In this document: piece by piece, positions 31,121 through 40,766 of the stretch | How the letters are laid out: each line of letters opens with the position of its first letter | Numbering within the stretch: position 1 is the stretch's first letter | Source: Limnohabitans kasalickyi | GTDB lineage: Bacteria > Pseudomonadota > Gammaproteobacteria > Burkholderiales > Burkholderiaceae_C | Length of the DNA stretch: 64,000 bases | Direction: 5' to 3' | Assembly: GCA_965234325.1 (NCBI GenBank) | Contig: OZ248415.1 | Coordinates: forward strand, 1-64,000 | Program-made: the position numbers and the translations under genes | Notes under the pieces: generated by a model | Database searches by the model: none | The model's input: the letters and a program-made list of their open reading frames with translations, nothing else | Told to the model about the DNA's origin: nothing

Positions 31121-32873
31121 GGGCTTTGCTTCGTAATTGCTGCGTCTCAGATGGCTTCACTTCAAAGTTGTCATCCAAAACCACGCCGTAGAGTTTTTCA
31201 GCAGCTTCGCGACTGACATAGCCTTCGCGCGCGTCATGTGCTACTGCATCTGCATCACGTTTGAATGGGCTGCCAAAGCCACCGCCACCACCAGAAAGCA
31301 TCTTGTAGGCATCGCCGCGTTCTAGACGAACGTTGAAGATTTTGGCGTTGGGCAAATCTGAGCTCCACTCACCTTTGTGGCGAATGGCAATGCCATTGCC
31401 AGCGGCTTCTCCGCCGCCCTCTAAGCCCCAAGGTTTGCAATGCATGCGGTCGATTCGTGTGGTCACAGAGAACGGCGATAGCGCCTGCACCACCATTTCC
31501 GCGCCTAAGCCACCACGGAACTCTCCTGCGCCTGCGCTGTCTTCACGAATTTTGTAGCTTTCCACGAGTACAGGGTATTTGGCTTCGAGCTGCTCAGTTG
31601 GGCTGTTGTGCGTGTCGCCATCGTTGATACACACCGTGACAGAGACGCCGTCTTCACGGGACTTGGCCCCCCAGCCACCGCCCAATGGACCAATGCCCAC
31701 AATGAACAAGCGACCATCCTCAGGCGAGATGCCATGAATATTGGGGAACACCAAATCTGCATGGTGGCCAGCAATGGCGCGGTGAGGAATCGCTGGTGCG
31801 AGTGCTTTGAAAATGGTGTCGATCACAGTCATTGGAAATGTCATCCACACACGCATGGGGTAGGGACGTTCAGCACTGATGACCGTACCCATCGGCATGA
31901 TGACCTTCAGAGGTCGAAAGCTGCCGTCGTTGACGGGGTAGTCTGTCGGCGTGGTCAAACACTTGTAGGCGACTTGCGCACACGCAATACCTGTCGTGAA
32001 GCCAGAGTTGTAGAAACCCTTGACTTGCTTGCTGACATCCGATAAGTCGATTTCCATCTCATCACCCTTGACGGTGACTTTGACGCGAATCGGAATGCGC
32101 TTGCCAATTTCTAAACCGTCGTCATCCATGAAGGATTCAGCTTCATACACACCATCAGGAATGGTTAATGTGTTTTGACGAGCCAGTGCTTCAGATGCGT
32201 CCATGATCTGAAGAATGGACGCTTGTATGTCTTGGTTGCCATAGCGTTGCACCAGTTCGAGGAATCGACGCTCACCTGTGGTGATGGCTGTGATCTGTGC
32301 ACGCAAGTCGCCTAAAGCACGCTCGGGCATGCGAACGTTCATGGCAATGATGTCCAATAAATCTTGGTTGACTTTGCCCGCAGATTGATACTTGACGATA
32401 GGAATCTGGATTCCTTCGGAGTAAATATCAGTTGTGATCTGACCCAAGCTGCCGCCCACATCTAACCAGTGCGCCATGCAACAGGTAAAGCCAATCAGCT
32501 CACCCTCATGGAACACAGGCATCGTGAATGTGAAGTGGTTCAAGTGGCTGCCTGTGGTGTAGGCATCATTGGTCACCAAGATATCGCCGGGATGGATGTT
32601 TTCATAACCAAAGTGACGAATCTTGGACTTGACTGTTTCAGACATGCCGCGAATGAACATCGGCAATCCCAAACCGATCGAGACGGTATCCCCCTCCTTG
32701 GTAAATAGGCCGACCGTGAAATCCAACGCTTCATAAATGATGAGGTTGTATGCCGTGCGCATCAAATTAGTTTTCATCTCCTCAGTCACAGCAAACAAGC
32801 CGTTACGAATGATTTCCACAATGACTGGATCTACAGCCTGTGCATTTGCGTGTTGTACTTGAATCGTGCTCAT
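31113..32873 (-). CDS. hyuB: Hydantoinase B/oxoprolinase-family subunit
   Basis: 586 aa, normal length. Typical opening DPVIVEIIRNGLFAVTEEM...LMRTAYNLIIYEALDFTVGLFT, then HPGDILVTNDAYTTGSHLNHFTFTMPVF, and GAGEFRGGLGAEMV with a glycine-rich end LSGGGGGFGSP. Works with HyuA to open or carboxylate cyclic amides or ketones at the cost of ATP. HyuA's gene overlaps its start by 4 bp (ATGA), as usual for a stoichiometric pair. The exact substrate (N-methylhydantoin, 5-oxoproline or an aromatic ketone) cannot be read from sequence. Confidence 0.93.
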   Translation of the reverse strand: MSTIQVQHANAQAVDPVIVEIIRNGLFAVTEEMKTNLMRTAYNLIIYEALDFTVGLFTKEGDTVSIGLGLPMFIRGMSETVKSKIRHFGYENIHPGDILVTNDAYTTGSHLNHFTFTMPVFHEGELIGFTCCMAHWLDVGGSLGQITTDIYSEGIQIPIVKYQSAGKVNQDLLDIIAMNVRMPERALGDLRAQITAITTGERRFLELVQRYGNQDIQASILQIMDASEALARQNTLTIPDGVYEAESFMDDDGLEIGKRIPIRVKVTVKGDEMEIDLSDVSKQVKGFYNSGFTTGIACAQVAYKCLTTPTDYPVNDGSFRPLKVIMPMGTVISAERPYPMRVWMTFPMTVIDTIFKALAPAIPHRAIAGHHADLVFPNIHGISPEDGRLFIVGIGPLGGGWGAKSREDGVSVTVCINDGDTHNSPTEQLEAKYPVLVESYKIREDSAGAGEFRGGLGAEMVVQALSPFSVTTRIDRMHCKPWGLEGGGEAAGNGIAIRHKGEWSSDLPNAKIFNVRLERGDAYKMLSGGGGGFGSPFKRDADAVAHDAREGYVSREAAEKLYGVVLDDNFEVKPSETQQLRSKALA

Positions 32874-34954
32874 GAGCGATCACTCCCGATGGAAATTTGA
32901 AGATTGCCGTATAGATCAACTTTGACGCTATCGCCTGGTTGAACGACGGTGGTGGATGCGTGCTCTTCCACCAGCGCTGGGCCGTGAAACTCATTGCCGC
33001 TCTTGAGCAAATCGCGTCGATACACGGCCGTGTCAACAAACTGACCTGCACTGCGGAAATACACGGGCTTGTGTGTACGCAAAGCTTTCGCATCTGGAGC
33101 GGCTTGACCTGATTCCACGACGTTGCGAGGTGGTTTTTTCATACGTCCTAAAACGGTGACTCGCAAGCTGACAATGTCCGCCGCTTCTTTGGGGGCAGAG
33201 GTTCCGTAGCGAACTTTGTGAACTTCGTCAAAATGATTTTTGATTGCCGTACGGTCTTTGCTGACAAAAAACTCGTGAGGCAAGTCGACTGTCACCGCAT
33301 GCTCTTGGCCGACATAACGCATGTCTGCAGCACGCTCAAAGGTAATTTCTTCTGGACGAATTTGTGAAGCGCCTATTGCTGCACGGCCTTCGTCTTCCAT
33401 CTCTTTGTAGTAGGTCTCGATCTCATCAAATGACAAGCTGTCTAAGCGGCGGAACACAGAGCGGACATAGTCATAGCGCAAGTCGCTGAACAACATGCCA
33501 TAGGCGGAGAAATAACCAGGCGCATGTGGAATCAAAACCTTACGGATACCAATTTCACGCGCAATGGCAGAGGCGTGCAGTGGGCCTGCACCGCCATACA
33601 CCACCATGGTGAAACTGCCAGCATCAAGACCTCGCTCTGTCGTTACAGCTTTAACAGCATGAGACATTTGTGTCACAGCGATACGCAAAATACCATCGGC
33701 AGCCTTGGTGGCATCTAAGCCCAAAGGTTTGGCGATCTTGTCTTCCACGGCTTGCTTAGCGCGGTCCAAGTACAACGGCATTTCGCCGCCGAGGAAGTTG
33801 TGCTCATCCAACCGACCCAAAATCAAGTTGGCATCTGTCACGGTTGGCTCAGTGCCATCGCGACCGTAGCAAACGGGGCCTGGCATGCTGCCCGCAGAGC
33901 GGGGACCGACGCGCAGTGAGTTACCCAGCTCAACGCGGGCGATAGAACCACCGCCCGTGCCAACTTCAAAAATGTCCATCATTGGGATCTGAATAGGCAA
34001 AGCCTTCTCATACCCACCGATGAGCGCACTACCTGTCGTCAGTGGACGACCTTCACTGATGACACCGGCTTTCGCAGTTGTTCCACCCATGTCAAAGGCA
34101 ATGGAATCTGGCATCCCAAGTTGCGCGCAAATCGCTTGCGCACCAATCACGCCTGCAGCAGGGCCAGACTCCAGCATGCGCACGCAATCGCGGCGAGCAT
34201 GCTCTACGGGAAACAAGCCACCAGTGGATTGAACGGCATAGAAGTCGCCTTCAAACCCTTTGTCGCTCAAGTGATGCTCTAGCTCACCGAGATACTCTGA
34301 TACCCGGGGGCCGACATATGAATTCGCCACGGCAGTCGATACGCGCTCAAACTCGCGATACTCCTGCGATAACTCATGCGATGCCGTTACAAACGCACCT
34401 GGCATTTCCTCTTGCAAAATGGCCTTGACGCGGCGCTCATGGTCAGGGTTACGGTAAGAATGCAGCAACAGCACAGCAACTGCTTCAATCTGTTTCGCTT
34501 TCAGTTCTCGTGCAAGTCCACGCACAGCTTCTTCATCTAATGGCTTGTGCAAGGAACCATCTGCACGCAAACGCTCTGACACTTCATAACGCAATGAGCG
34601 CGGAACCAGTGGCTCATGCTTTGAAAAGAACAGGTTGTAGGCGTCTGGTCGATTCACGCGGCCAATTTCATAAATGTCGCGAAAGCCTTCTGTGATTAGC
34701 AAAGCGGTTTTTGCACCGTTACGCTCAAGCAAGGTATTTATCACAATGGTTGAGCCGTGCAAGAACAGATAACCATTACTCAAATCAATGCCAGCACCAT
34801 CTAAGGTATTTTGAATACCTGTGACCAGTTCGCCATGGGTTGAGAGTGCTTTACCGAATGAAATTGCACCTGTTGACTCGTCAAAGCAAGCCATATCTGT
34901 GAATGTGCCGCCGATGTCGACGGCAATTCGTAAAGAGTTTTTTGAACCAGACAT
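32870..34954 (-). CDS. hyuA: Hydantoinase A/oxoprolinase-family ATPase subunit
   Basis: 694 aa. Actin-like ATPase fold with phosphate-1 loop AVDIGGTFTDMACFD (about 11-25), a second loop FLHGSTIVINTLLERNGA, adenosine-side loop DMGGTTAKAGVI and MVYGGAGPLHASAIAREIGI. It supplies the ATP-dependent activation step for HyuB. ATGA-coupled to hyuB; starts 11 bp after the FAH-family gene. Sequence length and motifs are those of the separate-subunit type, not the fused eukaryotic oxoprolinase. Confidence 0.94.
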   Translation of the reverse strand: MSGSKNSLRIAVDIGGTFTDMACFDESTGAISFGKALSTHGELVTGIQNTLDGAGIDLSNGYLFLHGSTIVINTLLERNGAKTALLITEGFRDIYEIGRVNRPDAYNLFFSKHEPLVPRSLRYEVSERLRADGSLHKPLDEEAVRGLARELKAKQIEAVAVLLLHSYRNPDHERRVKAILQEEMPGAFVTASHELSQEYREFERVSTAVANSYVGPRVSEYLGELEHHLSDKGFEGDFYAVQSTGGLFPVEHARRDCVRMLESGPAAGVIGAQAICAQLGMPDSIAFDMGGTTAKAGVISEGRPLTTGSALIGGYEKALPIQIPMMDIFEVGTGGGSIARVELGNSLRVGPRSAGSMPGPVCYGRDGTEPTVTDANLILGRLDEHNFLGGEMPLYLDRAKQAVEDKIAKPLGLDATKAADGILRIAVTQMSHAVKAVTTERGLDAGSFTMVVYGGAGPLHASAIAREIGIRKVLIPHAPGYFSAYGMLFSDLRYDYVRSVFRRLDSLSFDEIETYYKEMEDEGRAAIGASQIRPEEITFERAADMRYVGQEHAVTVDLPHEFFVSKDRTAIKNHFDEVHKVRYGTSAPKEAADIVSLRVTVLGRMKKPPRNVVESGQAAPDAKALRTHKPVYFRSAGQFVDTAVYRRDLLKSGNEFHGPALVEEHASTTVVQPGDSVKVDLYGNLQISIGSDRS

Positions 34955-34965
34955 TGGTGATTCCT

Positions 34966-35820
34966 TTAAGCGGCGTTTGAAACTACGTTGCGTAGGGTGC
35001 CTAAGCCAGTGATTTCTACTTCAATCACATCACCTGCTTTCATGTAGAGAGGAGGTTCGCGACGATCGCCCACACCACCAGGTGTCCCTGTGGCAATGAC
35101 ATCACCGGGCGAGAGGTTCGTAAATCCAGATAGGTATTCGATGATCACGGGCAAGGTGTAAATCAAGTCAGCTACGGATGCATGCTGCATAACTTCACCG
35201 TTGAGCCGAGACTCCAAGGTGAGCTTGTTAACGTCGGGAATTTCTTTGCTGGTGGCCATGAAAGGGCCCAGTGGGCCTGTCAATGGAAAGTTTTTACCGG
35301 GAATCCATTGGTGTGTGTGACGCTGCCAATCGCGTGCTGTGCCATCGTTGAAGCAGGCGTAGCCAGCAATGTGATCAAACGCTTGTGCTTGGGTGATGTT
35401 GCGACCACCTTTGCCAATGATGACGGCCAATTCACCTTCAAAGTCAAAGCGCTGAGTTTCTTTGGGGCAGGGTAATGGTGCATTGTGGGCTGCCAGGCTA
35501 TCTGCAAAGCGCGTGAAGATAGACGGATATTCGCTGTCTGTCCGCTTAGTTTCGGCCACGTGAGATTTGTAGTTCAAACCGATGCAGAAAATTTTGCTTG
35601 GATTAGGAATTACCGGCAATAGATGCGCTTGCGATGCAGTCACAGCTTTGCCGATTTGGCGAATTAAGGCTTCACATTCATCGAGTTTTTTAGCGGCAAT
35701 GACGGATTTCAAATCTGGATATTCAACTTGAAATGCTTGGGGGACTTGTATCCAGTTGCCCTCATCCTTCCAGAGACCGTAGGACTGTTGACCGGCAATT
35801 TCAAAACTGACAAAGCTCAT
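34966..35820 (-). CDS. Fumarylacetoacetate hydrolase (FAH) family protein
   Basis: 284 aa from the ATG at 35820, which has GAAGGA upstream and gives the usual MSFVSFEIAG start; a longer open frame to 35964 crosses the promoter and is rejected. FAH signatures: IFCIGLNYKSHVAETKR, FDFEGELAVIIGKGGRNI (metal-binding Glu pair), DGTARDWQ and VIATGTPGGVGDRREPPLYMKAGDVIEVEI. Members hydrolyse or decarboxylate beta-dicarbonyl-type acids, or act as hydratases. As first gene of the hyu operon it may process the product of HyuAB. Substrate unknown. Confidence 0.9.
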   Translation of the reverse strand: MSFVSFEIAGQQSYGLWKDEGNWIQVPQAFQVEYPDLKSVIAAKKLDECEALIRQIGKAVTASQAHLLPVIPNPSKIFCIGLNYKSHVAETKRTDSEYPSIFTRFADSLAAHNAPLPCPKETQRFDFEGELAVIIGKGGRNITQAQAFDHIAGYACFNDGTARDWQRHTHQWIPGKNFPLTGPLGPFMATSKEIPDVNKLTLESRLNGEVMQHASVADLIYTLPVIIEYLSGFTNLSPGDVIATGTPGGVGDRREPPLYMKAGDVIEVEITGLGTLRNVVSNAA

Positions 35821-35840
35821 TGTTTTTCCTTCGATATATG

Positions 35841-35944
35841 GCACCGACCATCGGTGCTTCTGAACAATGAGCGCGAGTTTATGGATGGACACACCATCTG
35901 CATAGAATGAATTCAGAGATTTCAGATATGCCTGAAACGGCATA
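35841..35944. promoter_or_regulatory. LysR-type divergent control region with two inverted repeats
   Basis: GCACCGA-CCA-TCGGTGC (35841-35857) is a perfect 7-bp-arm repeat 20 bp before the FAH start. TATGCC-TGAAAC-GGCATA (35927-35944) lies just before the LysR gene. Both are good candidates for binding sites of the divergently encoded regulator. Confidence 0.5.
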
Positions 35945-35958
35945 ACGAAGAGGTGACT

Positions 35959-36903
35959 ATGCAAATTAATGATTTACGACTATTTATCGAGGTCGCTGAG
36001 CTTGGTAGCTTTACGAAGGTTGCGTTGCAAAGAAACACCGTTCAATCGCACATCAGCAGACAAATCAGTGATTTTGAGAAAACCTGTGGAGGTGCTCTGT
36101 TCAGACGAACGGGCCGAGGTGTTGTTTTGACAGAATTTGGCGAACATGTTCAGCAGCGTGTGCGAGGGTGGCTCAAAGACAGCGATGAACTTTTTTCCGA
36201 CATACGTCAAACGTCCAAATTACCAATGGGAGAAGTGAGGATTGGCGTTCTTCCCTCGGCTGCACATCCTTTGATGACGCATATCTTCAAGCGTTTGCAC
36301 CATGAGTATCCAAAGATCAAACTGAATATTCGTGAGGGCCAGGGCAGCGAATTAGATGCTCTGTTAGATACCGGAGCGGTTGATATGGCGATCTTGTTTC
36401 GTTATGAAAAACCAACGGGAAGCGATGAAACACTTTTGTCCACGGCTAATACATACCTTGTTTCGTGCCCAGGTCTTTCATTGACCTACCCAGATACCGT
36501 TGACTTCAAACGTCTTGAAGGGCTACCACTGGTTTTACCAAGACGCCCTTCGCATTGGCGATCGATCTTGGATGAAACAGCAAAAAGCAAGGGGTTCAGT
36601 TTGCTTGCTGAAGTTGAGGCTGATTCTTTGCGCGTGCAAAAGGAAATCATCGCAGCTAACCAGCATATGTATGCTTTGCTTGGTCCATTCTCTGTTGACG
36701 ATGAGCTACGTACTGGAAAATTGCAAGCTGCAAAGGTCATCGCTCCAGACCTCAAGCGCTATGTCACGCTTGCCCATCCAAAACAAGGACATTTCACACA
36801 AGCCAGTCGAATAGTTTCTCAGCTCATCAAAGAAACGGTGGGAGGGTGGAAGGGGCAATTGATCAGCCTAACGGGTCCAGGGTCTGCGGGCACTTCACGC
36901 TGA
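35959..36903 (+). CDS. LysR-family regulator of the hyu operon
   Basis: 314 aa from the ATG at 35959 with AGAGGTG just before it; the GTG at 35953 is less likely. N-terminal winged helix (MQINDLRLFIEVAELGSFTKVALQRNTVQSHISRQISDFE) followed by a LysR substrate-binding fold (about 90-295). It is transcribed divergently from FAH-hyuA-hyuB-tctC, with inverted repeats in the shared region, so it most likely activates that operon in response to a pathway compound. Its last 41 bp overlap the convergent apaH gene. Confidence 0.92.
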   Translation: MQINDLRLFIEVAELGSFTKVALQRNTVQSHISRQISDFEKTCGGALFRRTGRGVVLTEFGEHVQQRVRGWLKDSDELFSDIRQTSKLPMGEVRIGVLPSAAHPLMTHIFKRLHHEYPKIKLNIREGQGSELDALLDTGAVDMAILFRYEKPTGSDETLLSTANTYLVSCPGLSLTYPDTVDFKRLEGLPLVLPRRPSHWRSILDETAKSKGFSLLAEVEADSLRVQKEIIAANQHMYALLGPFSVDDELRTGKLQAAKVIAPDLKRYVTLAHPKQGHFTQASRIVSQLIKETVGGWKGQLISLTGPGSAGTSR

Positions 36904-37720
36904 CCCGCTGCCACGAAGGCGCATCGCTCACGTTCAGCAGCGTGTCTTTGGCTTCTAGCTTGGCCGCACTCAAACATCCACCCCACACACAGCCATCGTC
37001 CAAGCACACCACCTCTGGGCGGCTGGCCGAGCCCATGGTGGACCAATGGCCAAAGGCGATGCGCACATCAGCTGTCAATCGGCCGGGCACATCAAACCAA
37101 GGCATCAAGTGCGCGGGCGCTTTGTCTGCGCTTTCTTTCACGCTGAAGTCCATCGCTCCCAGTGCATCACAAAAGCGCAAGCGGGTGAGGGCGTTGACGA
37201 TCACGCGCAAGCGGTCTGCACCCTCTAGGTCATCACGCCACACATTGGGCAGACCGCCATACATCTGCGGCATGAACTGCACCCAGTCATCGCTGCGCAG
37301 CACGGCTTCGACTTCGCCCGCCAGCGCCATGGTCTGCGCCGCTGTCCATTGCGGCAGCACGCCCGCATGCACCATCAGCACGTTGCCCACATGTAGGCCC
37401 AAGTGTTGGTGGCGCAGCCAGTGCAACAGCTCGGCGCTGTCGGGCGCGGTCAAGATGTCTTGGATGGTGTCTTGCTTGTTGGGTTGGCGCACGCCACGTG
37501 AGACGGCGAGTAAATGCAAATCGTGGTTGCCCAGCAAACATTGGGCACTGCTGCCGTAGCCTATCAAGCGGCGCAGCACGCCGACGTTGTTGGGGCCGCG
37601 GTTGACCAAGTCGCCCAGCACGTACAAAGTGTCACGGCTGGGTGAAAACGCGACATGTGCCAGCAAGCGCTCCAGGGCTTCATCGCAGCCTTGGATATCG
37701 CCAATTAAGTAAAGTGCCAT
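36863..37720 (-). CDS. apaH: Symmetrical bis(5'-nucleosyl)-tetraphosphatase
   Basis: 285 aa, close to the usual 280. Metallophosphatase signatures: GDIQGCDEAL near residue 7, GDLVNRGPNN, LGNHDLHLLA, VHAGVLPQW, and FGHWSTMG. It hydrolyses Ap4A to two ADP, limiting alarmone levels in the cytosol. Convergent with the LysR gene, overlapping it by 41 bp. The next leftward gene upstream (2-keto-4-pentenoate hydratase-like) ends 18 bp before its start, so they may share a transcript. Confidence 0.95.
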   Translation of the reverse strand: MALYLIGDIQGCDEALERLLAHVAFSPSRDTLYVLGDLVNRGPNNVGVLRRLIGYGSSAQCLLGNHDLHLLAVSRGVRQPNKQDTIQDILTAPDSAELLHWLRHQHLGLHVGNVLMVHAGVLPQWTAAQTMALAGEVEAVLRSDDWVQFMPQMYGGLPNVWRDDLEGADRLRVIVNALTRLRFCDALGAMDFSVKESADKAPAHLMPWFDVPGRLTADVRIAFGHWSTMGSASRPEVVCLDDGCVWGGCLSAAKLEAKDTLLNVSDAPSWQRVSVKCPQTLDPLG

Positions 37721-37738
37721 GGTTTTCGAGCGACTGTC

Positions 37739-38533
37739 TCAAGCGTCGGTGAATGAGCAACTGACGTGGCCCAGCACGCCGAAATCGACAGCCACCGTGT
37801 CGTCGGCTTGGATCTCCAAGGGCACCACGCAGGTACCGGTGGTGACGACTTGTCCAGCGGCCAATGTGATGCCCAGCTTGGACAGTTCATTGGCCAACCA
37901 AGTCAGGGCCACACGCGGGTCACCCAACACGTTTGACCCGATGCCATTGCGCGTGTACCGCGCGCCGACTTTGGCAACGACGCGGTGCGAGGCCAAGTCG
38001 AGTTCGCGCCATAGGTCAGGCGCTTTGGGGCCGAGCACAAATTGGTGGGCGCAGGCGTTGTCTGCGATCAGTTGTGGCGCACCCACTGTTGCGAAATCTG
38101 CATAACGGGAGTCGGGTATTTCGATGGCCAGGTGAAGCGCAGCCACTGCGGCAAGCACTTCTTCCACGTCATAGGGCGTTTCACGCGGCGGGAGATCGTG
38201 GCCCATGCGAAAGGCAAACTCTGCTTCGGCCACGCGCATGCGGTTGGCACCCAAGGGCACCGCACTGCCATTGGGGTGCTCCATCTCGGCCAGTAGGCGA
38301 CCCGCCATCGGTCCGTCTACACCGATGTGTTGCTGGCCTGCCGCACTGGTCGCCGCGATTTTCCAGCCAAAGAGTGGTTGTTGACTGAGGGCTTCTAAGT
38401 AAGCCTGAACCGCATAGCCCTCTTCGCGATTCGCGGGGCGAAGTGCGGGCGGCAAGGCCTCTAAGGTGGTGCCTGCTTGCCAATGGCGCGCGAGCATTTC
38501 AGAGGCTGTTTGGGTTGACGTGGTATCCGACAT
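37739..38533 (-). CDS. 2-keto-4-pentenoate hydratase family protein
   Basis: 264 aa. Family layout: GYAVQAYL..., GWKIAATS, AEAEFAFRMGHDLP (metal-binding Glu-x-Glu), AIEIPDSRYADF, a LADN-type IADNACAHQFVLG block and a GTCVVPL strand near the end. Such enzymes hydrate 2-hydroxypenta-2,4-dienoate or decarboxylate oxalocrotonate in meta-cleavage pathways. No other pathway gene is adjacent, so the real substrate is open. It lies upstream of apaH on the same strand and diverges from the CNNM-type gene. Confidence 0.88.
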   Translation of the reverse strand: MSDTTSTQTASEMLARHWQAGTTLEALPPALRPANREEGYAVQAYLEALSQQPLFGWKIAATSAAGQQHIGVDGPMAGRLLAEMEHPNGSAVPLGANRMRVAEAEFAFRMGHDLPPRETPYDVEEVLAAVAALHLAIEIPDSRYADFATVGAPQLIADNACAHQFVLGPKAPDLWRELDLASHRVVAKVGARYTRNGIGSNVLGDPRVALTWLANELSKLGITLAAGQVVTTGTCVVPLEIQADDTVAVDFGVLGHVSCSFTDA

Positions 38534-38653
38534 AGCAATCCTGTCTCAAACTTCATCGATGAGCGCGAGTTTAATGCGCAGGTTTGCACGCGACCAATCA
38601 AGTAAAGTGACAGGGGTGAACCGTCTTCAATTCTTAATCTTGTAGTGCTGCGC

Positions 38654-39955
38654 ATGGATGTTCTTCTCATCGTTTTTCTGACGCTGCTCAATGGCGTATT
38701 CGCCATGTCGGAGATGGCGCTCTCATCGAGCCGCAAGGCGCGCTTGGCCGCGTTGGTCGAGGCGGGCGACAACGGCGCACGCGCAGCATTGGCCTTGATG
38801 GCGCAGCCCACGCAGTTTTTATCGACCGTGCAAATTGGCATCACGTCCATCGGCGTGTTCAACGGCATCGTGGGTGAGGCTGCGTTCAGCGATGGCCTGT
38901 CGGTTTGGCTAGCGCATCACGGCGTGGCCGAACGCTTTGCAGAAGGCTTGGCCACCGCCTTGGTGGTCACGCTGATCACGTTCAGCACCATCTTGTTTGG
39001 TGAACTGGTGCCCAAGCGCATTGGTCAATTGTTTCCTGAGGCCGTGGCTCGCGTGACTGCGCCGTTGATGCTGGCGTTGGCCACCGTCGCCAAGCCTTTC
39101 GTCTATTTTTTGTCGGCGAGCACAGGCGCTATTTTGAAACTTTTGCGCATTGACGTAGACGGCGCACGAACGGTCACCGAAGAAGAAATCACAGCCAGTT
39201 TGGTCGAGGGCGTGGATGCGGGGGTGATTGAGCAGCACGAACACCAAATGGTGCAAAACGTGTTCAACCTTGATGAACGCACACTCACGTCCATCATGGT
39301 TCACCGCTCGGACATTGAATGGCTGGATGCCAAAACATCCGTGCCTCAAGCGCTGGCGCAGGTCGGCGCTGAAGGTGCACACTCTTGGTACCCCGTGTGC
39401 CGAGGTGGCTTAGACGATGTGGTGGGGGCGATCAGCGTGTCGCAGCTGCTGCGCTTGCCGCCCAACACCGACATGACGGTGGACCGGTTGGCGCAACCCG
39501 TGTCATTTGTGCCTGAAACCCTCAGCGGTTTGGATTTGTTGGAGCAATTTCGCCGCCCCGCCGAGCGGGCCACCGCGCATGGCCGCATGGTGCTGGTGGT
39601 GGACGAGTACGGCGTGGTGCAAGGCTTGCTGACCCCGCGTGATTTGCTAGAGGCCATCACGGGCGAGTTGTTGCATGCTGCTTCCGCCGATGAGGCATGG
39701 GCCACACCACGGCCCGATGGCAGTTGGTTGATTGACGGGTTGATGCCTGTCAGCGAATTCAAGGCACGCCTGCAAATTCGCGAGCTGCCTGATGAAGACC
39801 GTGGTATCTACAACACCGTGGCTGGTTTGGTGATGGCAATTTCAGGCCATTTACCCAAGGTGGCCGAGCGCGTGGCGTGCGGGGATTGGATGCTGGAAGT
39901 GGTCGATTTGGATGGTCGTCGCATCGACAAGTTGCTGGTTACCCGCGTCGTTTGA
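38654..39955 (+). CDS. CNNM/CorC (HlyC)-family membrane protein with CBS domains
   Basis: 433 aa from the ATG at 38654; a GTG at 38645 is the alternative start. An N-terminal DUF21/CNNM membrane domain with about four helices (1-165), including MALSSSRKARLAALVEAG and FGELVPKRIGQLFPE. Two CBS domains follow (about 200-330, MVHRSDIEWLD and VVDEYGVVQGLLTPRDLLEAITGEL), then a CorC_HlyC domain (about 345-430). The family is linked to Mg2+ or other cation export and resistance; the 'hemolysin' label is historical. It ends convergently against the methyltransferase gene with a 17-bp overlap. Confidence 0.92.
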   Translation: MDVLLIVFLTLLNGVFAMSEMALSSSRKARLAALVEAGDNGARAALALMAQPTQFLSTVQIGITSIGVFNGIVGEAAFSDGLSVWLAHHGVAERFAEGLATALVVTLITFSTILFGELVPKRIGQLFPEAVARVTAPLMLALATVAKPFVYFLSASTGAILKLLRIDVDGARTVTEEEITASLVEGVDAGVIEQHEHQMVQNVFNLDERTLTSIMVHRSDIEWLDAKTSVPQALAQVGAEGAHSWYPVCRGGLDDVVGAISVSQLLRLPPNTDMTVDRLAQPVSFVPETLSGLDLLEQFRRPAERATAHGRMVLVVDEYGVVQGLLTPRDLLEAITGELLHAASADEAWATPRPDGSWLIDGLMPVSEFKARLQIRELPDEDRGIYNTVAGLVMAISGHLPKVAERVACGDWMLEVVDLDGRRIDKLLVTRVV

Positions 39956-40679
39956 ATGGCACTTGGTAGATCCAGACTGGACGGCCATCGCGGCTGTCCA
40001 CCATGGCGTGAGGCACCAGCTCACGGGCCTCAAACTCTAGGCTCACCAGCCACGCACCACGTTTCAATTCAGCCTCTGCTTTTTCAACGGCTCTGGGCAT
40101 GCTTTCTGGGCGCTGAAACAAATACACCATGTCGTAGCTGCTCCAGTCGGCCAACCAAATATTGCCCTGGCGAATGCGCGCAAAGCCGCAGCGCAAGGCA
40201 CTCAAAATGCGCAGCGGCCAGCTCATTTCTAGGCCATTCAAATCGGCGCGTGGGTAGGCGTCGCGCAGGGCGATCAGGCCATCACCTAAGCCGCTGCCTG
40301 CATCCAAAATCCGTGCACCACCCAGCAGCCTGATGTGGTCGGGCAAATGTTTAAGCGCCTTTTTCGGTGTAGGAAACAAAGGCGCGTCTCGCCAAGCTTG
40401 GCGAGGGTAGACCAACACAATCAGTCCCAGCAGTAGCAGCCAGATCCATGGCGGCATGTGCAAGTGGGTCGACGACACCATGATGGACAGCGGAAATCCC
40501 AGCACGATCAATGCTTTGCGCATGGGCGTGCTGCCAAACTTGCTCAAAAATCCACCCCAAAAAGCGGCGACGACCAGGGCGATGGTTTCGCTCAGTCCGG
40601 TCATTTGCAAGGCTTTGAAGATGAGCCACGATGAACCCCAAGCGAGCAGGGCAGGGGCAGGCCAAGTCATGAATTTCAT
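39939..40679 (-). CDS. Membrane-anchored class I SAM-dependent methyltransferase
   Basis: 246 aa. Residues 5-90 contain three or so hydrophobic helices (LLAWGSSWLIFKAL, IALVVAAFWGGFL, MPPWIWLLLLGLIVLVY). The soluble part has the SAM-binding motif ARILDAGSGLGDG at about 122-134, followed by an acidic strand (LNGLEMSW) and DMVYLFQRP. It resembles the ANT-C4-like branch of methyltransferases that act at membranes. Substrate unknown. Convergent with the CNNM gene and divergent from formate dehydrogenase. Confidence 0.75.
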   Translation of the reverse strand: MKFMTWPAPALLAWGSSWLIFKALQMTGLSETIALVVAAFWGGFLSKFGSTPMRKALIVLGFPLSIMVSSTHLHMPPWIWLLLLGLIVLVYPRQAWRDAPLFPTPKKALKHLPDHIRLLGGARILDAGSGLGDGLIALRDAYPRADLNGLEMSWPLRILSALRCGFARIRQGNIWLADWSSYDMVYLFQRPESMPRAVEKAEAELKRGAWLVSLEFEARELVPHAMVDSRDGRPVWIYQVPFKRRG

Positions 40680-40766
40680 AGGTCAGAATGATAGGGCTAA
40701 CGCGACAGGTCTATATGACGTTTCGCCTGAAAATACCCGTTAGAAATCAGACCACGCAAAACCACG

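Noticed and set aside
35821..35964. 48-codon N-terminal extension of the FAH-family protein
   Set aside because: It crosses the divergent promoter and its inverted repeat; the ATG at 35820 has a good ribosome site and the family's usual start.
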